DNA of 64,000 nt from NCBI GenBank assembly GCA_913063155.1, contig CAJXYU010000007.1, positions 124,001 to 188,000 of the forward strand, given 5' to 3'. Positions 59,800-64,000 of this stretch are shown in pieces. The position numbers were made by a program, and so were the translations under genes. The DNA comes from an uncultured Desulfovibrio sp. (GTDB lineage Bacteria > Desulfobacterota > Desulfovibrionia > Desulfovibrionales > Desulfovibrionaceae). A model generated the notes under the pieces. The model saw only the letters and a list, made by a program, of their open reading frames with translations. It was not told where the DNA came from and did no database searches. Numbering within the stretch: the stretch's first letter is position 1; every line of letters begins with the position of its first letter.

Positions 59800-61039
59800 C
59801 ATCAGCCTCAGGCGGGCCGTCATCCTGTTCATCGTGGCGACCAGCGGTCTGCTCATCGTCAGTTATTCCATTCTGCTGAGCTTCTACATGACCCGGGGGC
59901 TGAACATCTCCACGGAGTTCCGTCTCAAGGACGAGGCCCAAGCCTATGATGAGCAGTTCCGGAATGATCCGGAGACGCCCTTGCCGCAACCGGCACGCAT
60001 CAATGTCTACACCGATTACGTCGCGTTGCCGGATCTGGTGCGCAGCAGTCATCCCGAGAAGAGGCTGCTGCCGGATTCTTTCGTCAAGGGACACACCGAC
60101 AATGAATTTTATTACCTTTATACGTTCAAGCGGTCCGACGGAAAGATTCTCTACTTCCTGCTTCATCGCCGAATTGAAGAGTTGTCGAAACAGACTGTTT
60201 GGCGCTACCACACCTACCATCTCTACTCGCCCATCATCGTGGGTCTCATTTCCATAGCTCTGGTCATCGCCCTGGCCGTGTTCATCCTGCGCCGCGTGGC
60301 CCAGCCCGTGGAAGATCTGCGCAAGTGGGCCGTCGGTCTGGACATGGAGACCCTAGACAGCTCCGATATCGAGTTCAAGTACCAGGAACTCAATGAGATG
60401 GCCGACCTGTTTCGGAGCACTCTCAGGCGCCTCGGGGAAGGAGTTGAGCGTGAAAAGCGGTTTCAGAAATTCGCCAGCCACGAGCTGCGCACGCCCATCG
60501 CCATCATGCAAAACAATCTGGAGTTGCTGGAGTGCCTTGGCATCCGGGATATAGACCGTTTCAAGGCCTCGTATGGGCGCATGGACAAAGCGGTCAAGAA
60601 CATGAGGCATCTGACCACAGCCCTGCTCTGGGTCAGCCGCGAGGAAAAACTGCCGCTTCAGGTTGAGACCATTGCCCTGGATTGTTTGATTTCGGACGTC
60701 CTGGATGAAAACGCCTATCTGCTGGTGGGCAAGGGAATTTCCTTGAAAACCGTGCTGCCGGCCATCGGTGTGAACGCTCCGAGAATCGTGGCCCATATCA
60801 TCTTGAGCAATGTGATCCGCAACGCCTTTCAGCATACCTACGAAGGCGAAATCCTGATCAGCCTGGAAGAGGGACGGGTGCATCTTGCCAACACGGTGCG
60901 GCCTTACGCACACGAGGGAGATACCGAGTGTTACGGCCTCGGGTTGCAGTTGACTTCCCAGCTGGTACGGCGCATCGGTTGGAATATGGAGATTGTCGAG
61001 CGGCCGGACGAATTTGTCGTGGACCTGAGCTTTCCGTAA
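59789..61039 (+). CDS. Sensor histidine kinase with divergent ATPase domain
   Basis: A 416-residue membrane kinase: TM1 about 11-34, periplasmic sensor 35-146, TM2 148-168, HAMP-like linker, HisKA with His231 in FASHELRTPIAIM, and an ATPase domain with N-box LSNVIRNAFQHT. The usual DxGxG box is replaced by LANTVRP, and only one glycine motif (YGLGLQL) remains; this shortened form occurs in some kinases and need not abolish activity. It is translationally coupled to the response regulator. The sensor domain has no family I recognise. Confidence 0.92.
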   Translation: MKRSISLRRAVILFIVATSGLLIVSYSILLSFYMTRGLNISTEFRLKDEAQAYDEQFRNDPETPLPQPARINVYTDYVALPDLVRSSHPEKRLLPDSFVKGHTDNEFYYLYTFKRSDGKILYFLLHRRIEELSKQTVWRYHTYHLYSPIIVGLISIALVIALAVFILRRVAQPVEDLRKWAVGLDMETLDSSDIEFKYQELNEMADLFRSTLRRLGEGVEREKRFQKFASHELRTPIAIMQNNLELLECLGIRDIDRFKASYGRMDKAVKNMRHLTTALLWVSREEKLPLQVETIALDCLISDVLDENAYLLVGKGISLKTVLPAIGVNAPRIVAHIILSNVIRNAFQHTYEGEILISLEEGRVHLANTVRPYAHEGDTECYGLGLQLTSQLVRRIGWNMEIVERPDEFVVDLSFP

Positions 61040-61089
61040 CAAGAGCCTGCTCCCGTGCGCGGGAAAGGCCTTTCCTCCTGAGAACATGA

Positions 61090-61120
61090 AAAAACTCCGG
61101 TGAAAATCGGAGTTTTTCTT
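61090..61120 (+). terminator. Terminator after the two-component system
   Basis: AAAACTCCG / CGGAGTTTT stem with a GTGAAAAT loop, followed by TCTT; the A-tract before the stem may allow use from the other strand too. Confidence 0.88.
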
Positions 61121-61209
61121 ATGCCCCTCATTGGCTGCGGTGTGACGGGAAAAGGGCCGGCCGTCAGCCACCTCGTATCCGACCGAGGAGCAAGGCGTCG
61201 GAAGAAGAG

Positions 61210-61920
61210 TTAGTTCTCAGCAAAGAATCCGAGACCACTCGGGGAAAACAAATGCCCCATTTCGCCGTGGTCGGTGAACACCCGGCCGATGTTTTCCACT
61301 TCCTTTTGGTGCGTGTCGAGGCGGAAAGGGGTGTACCGGACGTCGAGGAAGTCCAGCACCCGTTTCGTCGTCAGCACGGTGTTGCTCATCAGGTTTTCAT
61401 AGGTGATATCGATGGACTCTCTGCCGGCGAACAGGCGGTCGAATTTTTCCTGTTGCTCCAGGAGGTCGCGTATGGACTTGATGCAGGGCTCGGGAGCGGG
61501 CATGCCACCACCGGATTTCATGGGGGAGCTGTGGCATGAGCGGCAGGCGTTGAAAGGGATTTCCTGTTTGATGTGGATCAATTTTATGGACGAGTCATTT
61601 AAAAGGAACTGAAGCGCCTGCGGAAATCCGTCCGGATCTTCGTAGTGGGAATATCGTGATTCGAAGCCGATGCAATGAACATCGCTGGACAGGGTGGGAT
61701 TATACGCCAGATTCATGAAATCGACGGTTTCTCTTTTTCGGAATTGGTGGATGGCGAAGCTGTTGAGTTCTTTGTTGAACTGGCTGTAGTCCCAACGGAT
61801 TTTCGATGGATTGAGCAATTCCCCATAGGAGATGATGTTCGGATGGGTCTTGAGCAGGTTCTTGAGCAAGGTGGAGCCGGAGTGGGCGCCGCCTATGATG
61901 ACGAAGCGGGTTTTATCCAT
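61210..61920 (-). CDS. Sulfotransferase-family protein
   Basis: A 236-residue protein starting at MDKTRFVIIGGAHSGSTLLKNLL behind GGGGAAG. The 5'-PSB loop for PAPS (GGAHSGSTLLKNLLKTHPN, residues 10-28) is clear, and ITYENLMSNT with later RVLDFLDV is the usual second half of bacterial sulfotransferases (PF13469/PF00685 type). The 3'-phosphate Arg/Ser motif is less clear. Acceptor unknown; such enzymes often modify glycans or lipids. Single gene, convergent with the kinase gene. Confidence 0.85.
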   Translation of the reverse strand: MDKTRFVIIGGAHSGSTLLKNLLKTHPNIISYGELLNPSKIRWDYSQFNKELNSFAIHQFRKRETVDFMNLAYNPTLSSDVHCIGFESRYSHYEDPDGFPQALQFLLNDSSIKLIHIKQEIPFNACRSCHSSPMKSGGGMPAPEPCIKSIRDLLEQQEKFDRLFAGRESIDITYENLMSNTVLTTKRVLDFLDVRYTPFRLDTHQKEVENIGRVFTDHGEMGHLFSPSGLGFFAEN

Positions 61921-62071
61921 GGGTCTTCCCCTGAAAAGAGAGCAAGCGCGTCCGATGACGGGCGGCATGAAAAATTTATCACTAGCTGTTTATAACGACG
62001 CGCCGCCGCAGGGGAAGGTTACAGCGGTGTTTTTCCGGGGTATGTCCGGGTCTTTGTAAGTGACTTGGCGA

Positions 62072-62962
62072 CTAACGCATGACCATCACTGAATTGATCG
62101 AGCCTTCGGCCACCTGAGCGGCCAGACTGCCCCGGAAGCGGCCCTCCTGGGCAGGAATGGCCAGCAGGGAGTAAGCCTTTCCCGCTTTGATGATGGTGTC
62201 GGCTACCGGATCTATCTCCATGCTGCGTTCCAGGGAGGCGCATTCCTCTGGCAGGCTTCTGCATGCCGCATCCAATACCTTGGGACCGGCCATGGAAGCC
62301 ACGGTGAGCGGCGTATTGCAGGCCTCGGCCATATGGGCCAGCAGTTCGAACTGCATGAGGGAATTGTCCGAGTCGTCCAGCACGGCCAGGAAGCCGTGGC
62401 TGGCTTCCAGCTTACGGGCGATGATCACCGGGCACTGGGCGCGGGATGCAATGCGGTAGGCCAGGGGCTGGCCTTTTACCAGCCGCTGCAATCCGGAAGG
62501 CGCCTCGCTGGGCGCGCCGACAATGGCTATGGATACGTTTTCCCGCTCGCATTCGTCCACCACCAGACCGGCCACGTCCGTGCCGGTGCGCAGGTGCAGG
62601 TGAACCGAGCCGCCGCAGGGAGTCTTGCAGGTAACCACGTACTCGCCCGCCGGGTCGCCGGAGAGCGCTCGGTATTCCCATTCCTCCGGGCTGTCGCCGG
62701 TGATCTCCCCCAGCTCGGCAAAGATGTCCCGCGCCTTTTTGAGCCGCCGCATGCCCGGCAACTCCAGCCCCCACCCCAAGACTTGTTCGCGGGCCACGCG
62801 CAGCTCCATCCCTCCGGACCGCAGGCCGTTGTCCGGTTCGCGGATGGTCAGGAAGTGGGTTTCAGCGCATTGCCTGTGGCTGAGCAGGGCGGCAAAGGCC
62901 AGGGCCGTGTATGCTTCCGGGCCGCCGCCGATGCTGACGAGTATGTTGAGTCTTTTTGTCAT
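62072..62962 (-). CDS. Universal-stress-protein-like protein
   Basis: A 296-residue cytoplasmic protein with two USP-like halves. The first (residues 5-190) starts NILVSIGGGPEAYTALAFAA and ends VGAPSEAPSGLQRLVKGQPLAYRIASRAQCPVIIAR, which has the USP-type nucleotide loop in altered form; the second half (200-296) repeats the alpha/beta pattern (LAVLDDSDNSLMQFELLAHMA). It is encoded 9 bases downstream of a DASS transporter; USP domains next to or fused with transporters commonly act as regulatory partners. Confidence 0.78.
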   Translation of the reverse strand: MTKRLNILVSIGGGPEAYTALAFAALLSHRQCAETHFLTIREPDNGLRSGGMELRVAREQVLGWGLELPGMRRLKKARDIFAELGEITGDSPEEWEYRALSGDPAGEYVVTCKTPCGGSVHLHLRTGTDVAGLVVDECERENVSIAIVGAPSEAPSGLQRLVKGQPLAYRIASRAQCPVIIARKLEASHGFLAVLDDSDNSLMQFELLAHMAEACNTPLTVASMAGPKVLDAACRSLPEECASLERSMEIDPVADTIIKAGKAYSLLAIPAQEGRFRGSLAAQVAEGSINSVMVMR

Positions 62963-62971
62963 GGCGTTTTC

Positions 62972-64000
62972 TCAGGCACCGAGCAGGGGCCAGTAGAAGG
63001 TTGCGAACAGGATGAGCACCGCGAAGGACATGAGCGCCAGCCTCCAGCCGATTCGCAGGAAGTCCTCGGGTCGCAGGTAACCCGAGGAATGCACGATGGT
63101 GCTGGCCGGGGTTCCTATGACCGTGAAATAGGCGAATGATGAGGCCAGGGCAGTGACAAACCCAGCGGCCAGCGGGTTGAGGCCGGCCTCAAGGGCGATG
63201 CTCAGGACCACCGGACCGAGCACGGCCACGGCCGCGCCATTGGACATGGTATTGGTCAGCAGCGTGGTCAGGAGCATGATGGCCACAAGCAGCCCGGTTC
63301 CCGCGCCCATGCCCATGGGGGAGAGTAGTTCCAGGGATTTTGCGGCCACCCATGCGGCCGCTCCGGTTTCACGCATCTGTTGGCCCAGAGAGATGGCTGT
63401 ACCGTAAAGCAGCACCACTCCCCAGTTTACGCCCGCGTTGAGGTCCTGCCAACGTACCAGTCCGGTCAGCATGAAAGCTGCGGCCCCGGCCAGGGCGATG
63501 GTGCCCATCCCAACCTCGGAGGAAAAGAATATCCAGGCAAAGAGCGTGCACAGGAACAGGCCGATGGCCACGTAATGGCGGCCCCGCATGGATCCCTCCC
63601 TTCCCACCTGCACGCGCAATTGGCGCACCGCGTGGAAAATGTGCTCCTTGGGGACGGGGCAGGTTCTTTTCAGAATGAAGTGCATGAACGGGATCTGCAC
63701 CAGAAAGATGGGGTAGGAGAAGAACATCCATGTGGTGTAGCTCACATTGTAAATGTCCGTGGCCGGGTTGGCCGGGTCCACGAAGAAGTCCTTCCAGTAG
63801 TCGATCATGATGGCGTTGCGCGCACCGCCCGAAGGAGTGCCGATACCGGCCATGCTGCAGGCATAGGAAATGGAGAACAGGAAGAGTATGGCCAGCTTGC
63901 GGCGGCGTTCCTCGTCCTTTTCCGAAAGATGAACCAGGGTCAGTGCCACGGGAAGCATCATGGCCGCCACCGTATGCTCGCCCACGAAGGATGCCAGCAG
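62972..64000 (-). CDS. DASS/SLC13-family sodium-coupled anion transporter, 5' truncated by window end
   Basis: The C-terminal 342 residues of a divalent anion:sodium symporter; the frame is open to base 64000. The two sodium-site motif regions are visible: SYACSMAGIGTPSGGARN (SNT-like) and LTNTMSNGAAVAVLGPVVLSIALEAG with ASSFAYFTVIGTPASTIVHSSGYL. At least eight membrane segments are present. Substrate may be sulfate or a dicarboxylate; in a sulfate reducer, sulfate uptake is a reasonable guess only. First gene of a two-gene operon with the USP-like protein. Confidence 0.9.
   Translation of the reverse strand: MLASFVGEHTVAAMMLPVALTLVHLSEKDEERRRKLAILFLFSISYACSMAGIGTPSGGARNAIMIDYWKDFFVDPANPATDIYNVSYTTWMFFSYPIFLVQIPFMHFILKRTCPVPKEHIFHAVRQLRVQVGREGSMRGRHYVAIGLFLCTLFAWIFFSSEVGMGTIALAGAAAFMLTGLVRWQDLNAGVNWGVVLLYGTAISLGQQMRETGAAAWVAAKSLELLSPMGMGAGTGLLVAIMLLTTLLTNTMSNGAAVAVLGPVVLSIALEAGLNPLAAGFVTALASSFAYFTVIGTPASTIVHSSGYLRPEDFLRIGWRLALMSFAVLILFATFYWPLLGA

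Overview
The window looks like a chromosome segment of a sulfate-reducing deltaproteobacterium of the Desulfovibrio / Pseudodesulfovibrio type. This is inference from the GC-rich coding style, the Tat-exported ferredoxin with a small cytochrome b, TRAP and DASS transporters, PEP-CTERM proteins and a Lap-type secretion system; no rRNA or phylogenetic marker is present. The backbone is dense and GC-rich. One segment (about 26.5-33.1 kb) is clearly AT-richer and sits behind a tRNA-Asp gene.

Layout. 1-0.76 kb: C-terminus of a chemotaxis receptor. 1.2-9.9 kb: a type I secretion module (LapB-like ABC exporter, LapC-like adaptor, LapG-like periplasmic protease, a PAS/HD-GYP membrane sensor with a wrecked active site, and a convergent TolC). 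10-17.4 kb: an orphan possible secreted protein, then a complete ribose operon rbsDACBKR on the minus strand with a perfect 30-bp palindromic operator. 17.7-21.3 kb: a Crp/Fnr regulator, a zinc-ribbon protein plus ACR3/BASS-type permease behind a perfect FNR-type box, and a Tat ferredoxin/cytochrome b pair behind a CsoR-like operator. 21.4-26.2 kb: a small DUF4926-like protein, an exported glutaminase, two tandem thiaminase I paralogues (one exported with a Cys-rich lectin-like tail, one without a signal peptide) and RidA.

26.3-34 kb: tRNA-Val and tRNA-Asp, then an island bounded by 22-bp copies of the tRNA-Asp 3' end. It carries two tight minus-strand operons: (PRTase)-(DprA/SMF-like)-(DUF3644, with an RHEIEH HEPN-like motif) and (nucleoside-deoxyribosyltransferase/TIR-like protein flanked by two unknown proteins). 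No integrase is visible. An IS remnant has cut into the first gene. This is the best candidate for an undescribed, probably defence-related system. A tRNA-derived repeat with a hairpin insertion occurs twice at its right side, around an ArsR regulator.

34-41 kb: a solute-binding-like protein, YjdM, L-lactate dehydrogenase, two tandem PEP-CTERM paralogues, and a SEC-C methionine aminopeptidase. 41-48.7 kb: a coherent D-amino-acid / peptidoglycan-fragment catabolic cluster: IclR regulator, TRAP transporter, VanX-like D-Ala-D-Ala dipeptidase, DgcN, DgcA and D-amino-acid aminotransferase. Together these can be read as D-Ala-D-Ala to D-Ala, then D-Glu, N-acetyl-D-Glu and N-acetyl-L-Glu.

49-64 kb: an EF-hand protein; a BlaI-like repressor with an operator and a BlaR1-type M56 protease fused to an M23 endopeptidase; a MalY/PatB aminotransferase; a DUF2087 protein; an RND efflux pump followed by a two-component system; a sulfotransferase; and a USP-like protein downstream of a truncated DASS transporter. 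Coordinates of starts were chosen from visible ribosome-binding sites and signal peptides; family assignments are from motif recognition, not from database searches.
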